Assembly: GCF_017832355.1 (NCBI RefSeq)
Contig: NZ_JAFIBY010000005.1
Coordinates: forward strand, 1-64,000
DNA: 64,000 bases
From: Serratia sp. PL17
Lineage (GTDB): Bacteria > Pseudomonadota > Gammaproteobacteria > Enterobacterales > Enterobacteriaceae
Reading direction: 5' to 3'
The notes beneath the pieces were generated by a model. The model was not told the origin of the DNA, ran no database searches, and saw only the letters and a program-made list of their open reading frames with translations. This document shows positions 63,002-64,000 of the stretch, piece after piece. Numbering within the stretch: the stretch's first letter is position 1; each line of letters begins with the position of its first letter. Both the position numbers and the translations under genes were made by a program.

Positions 63002-63220
63002 ATGTTGGAACTCTTCTTTCTTATCGGTTTTGTCGTCATGTTGATGGTGACCGGGATTTCGTTGTTGGGCGTGTTCGCCGCGTTGCTGGTTGCTGCGGCG
63101 TTTATGTTGATTGGTGGCCTGTTTGCGATGGTGATTAAACTGTTACCGTGGCTGATTTTGGCTGTTGTGGGCGTGTGGATATACCGTTCGATGCAGAAAC
63201 CACAAATCCGGCGTTACTGA
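63002..63220 (+). CDS. pspG: Phage shock protein G
   Basis: The small inner-membrane protein of 72 residues (80 in E. coli) starts MLELFFLIGFVVMLMVTGISLLG and has two to three hydrophobic segments. It is an effector of the Psp envelope-stress response. GAAGGAGC precedes the ATG at 63002. The C-terminal tail (MQKPQIRRY) is shorter than in E. coli. Confidence 0.93.
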   Translation: MLELFFLIGFVVMLMVTGISLLGVFAALLVAAAFMLIGGLFAMVIKLLPWLILAVVGVWIYRSMQKPQIRRY

Positions 63221-63480
63221 CTTTTTGTCGAATAATCAGTCGGTCACGCTGAAATATACGCAACAGACCTGCTCTGAATGTGGCAGCGGTCACAGGTTGG
63301 TGCTTTAAATGCTAACGTGCCGCATTAGCCATGTTTTTTGCGTTTCCGGGCTGTTAGGATGTTTGTCGATGCAGCGATGCGACCTATTTCATCACCGCAA
63401 GAGGCAGTAATACCAAATATGCGTGTTGCTCAAGCAACCCCTGTCTCTGGCGGACTCTGCTCTACCCCTACAAACGCAGT
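63221..63480. other. Intergenic region pspG-qor, nothing recognised
   Basis: About 260 bases between pspG and the qor-side hairpin show no supported gene, no RNA gene that I recognise, and no repeat. Confidence 0.5.
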
Positions 63481-63514
63481 AATAGAAAGGGCTCCTTACG
63501 GAGCCCTTTCTATT
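63481..63514. terminator. Long bidirectional hairpin downstream of qor
   Basis: AATAGAAAGGGCTCC and GGAGCCCTTTCTATT pair perfectly over 15 bp around a TTAC loop. It lies 25 bases after the qor stop. It has only short T runs inside its outer stem, so it is a plausible terminator for qor and perhaps for pspG. Confidence 0.75.
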
Positions 63515-63539
63515 GGTCATAACGGCACATTGGACGATC

Positions 63540-64000
63540 TCAGCGCCCGGGAATCAGCAGGCTTGAACCGCTGGTGCTGCGGCTTTCCAACACCTGATGC
63601 GCGCGCTGTGCGTCGGCTAACGCAAACTTCTGCTCTTCCTTCACGTCGACCTTGATGGCTCCGCTGCCGATCAGTGAAAACAGTTCATTACTGGCAAACT
63701 GCAGTTCAGCACGGTTGGTAATGTAGCCGTTTAGGGAAGGGCGGGTGACATACAGCGAGCCTTTTTGGTTCAGCAGCGCCAAATCGACACCGGTAACCGG
63801 GCCGGAGGCATTGCCGAAGCTGACCATCAACCCGCGTCGCTTCAGACTATTGAGTGAGGTCTGCCAGGTACTTTGCCCAACGGAGTCATACACCACGCCG
63901 ACTTTTTCGCCCTGTGTCAGCTCAGCCACGCGCGCGGCGATGTCTTCCTTATGGTAATTGATGGTTGCCCAAGCGCCGGCGTGTTTCGCCAATTCTGCTT
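63540..64000 (-). CDS. qor: NADPH:quinone oxidoreductase, C-terminal part (5' end outside window)
   Basis: About 153 residues of the C-terminal half are present: GAWATINYHKEDIAARVAEL, GVVYDSVGQSTWQTSLNSL, RRGLMVSFGNASGPVTGVDL, GSLYVTRPSLNGYI and the end SGSSLLIPGR. These match the zeta-crystallin-like quinone reductase Qor of the medium-chain dehydrogenase family. The N-terminal part and start lie beyond base 64000. Its position next to dusA and pspG is as in E. coli. Confidence 0.93.
   Translation of the reverse strand, partial: AELAKHAGAWATINYHKEDIAARVAELTQGEKVGVVYDSVGQSTWQTSLNSLKRRGLMVSFGNASGPVTGVDLALLNQKGSLYVTRPSLNGYITNRAELQFASNELFSLIGSGAIKVDVKEEQKFALADAQRAHQVLESRSTSGSSLLIPGR

Overview
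The window is a stretch of enterobacterial chromosome, almost certainly from Serratia (liquefaciens/plymuthica/proteamaculans/marcescens kind). The evidence is a Serratia-type ShlB/ShlA haemolysin pair, MetA, AceBAK, MetH, Pgi, Mal, PlsB and LexA proteins that read as close relatives of the E. coli ones, and ERIC repeats scattered between genes. No tRNA, phage, insertion sequence or CRISPR array was seen. Gene order follows the E. coli segment from rrnE and metA through lysC-pgi, psiE, the mal cluster and ubiCA-plsB-dgkA-lexA to dusA-pspG-qor, with several Serratia-specific insertions.

Region by region: (1) 1-12.2 kb holds the 3' end of a 5S rRNA with its terminator, metA behind MetJ boxes, and aceBAK (glyoxylate shunt plus the isocitrate dehydrogenase kinase/phosphatase) behind an IclR operator. 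A complete gluconate-to-pyruvate operon on the minus strand (gntK-gntU-edd-eda, with two GntR-type operators) follows, and then iclR. (2) 12.2-23.5 kb holds metH, a GntR/UTRA regulator facing a five-gene operon (binding protein, alkaline-phosphatase-superfamily hydrolase, two permeases, ATPase) across a perfect 16-bp palindrome, and yjbB. (3) 23.5-37 kb holds shlBA, a PanS-type transporter, lysC under a lysine riboswitch, a CPA1 antiporter and pgi. (4) 37-48 kb holds wzi, psiE and the divergent malEFG / malK-lamB-malM operons. The malK operon starts with an extra gene, a GH13 glucosidase relative that has lost the centre of its catalytic barrel. (5) 48-51.5 kb holds a three-gene unit (MHS transporter, LacI-family regulator, unusual nucleoside hydrolase) with a perfect 18-bp palindrome upstream. 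(6) 51.8-64 kb holds ubiCA, plsB, dgkA, lexA, dinF, yjbJ, zur, a three-gene TPR protein / ECF sigma / anti-sigma unit, dusA, pspG with a sigma-54 promoter, and the C-terminal part of qor.

The content is mostly central carbon and amino-acid metabolism. The points most worth a second look are the catalytically gutted GH13 protein translationally coupled to malK, the ECF sigma gene whose conserved N-terminus has a strong Shine-Dalgarno but only ATC as start codon, the putative organophosphorus uptake operon, and ERIC elements placed inside the malE-malF and lexA-dinF junctions.
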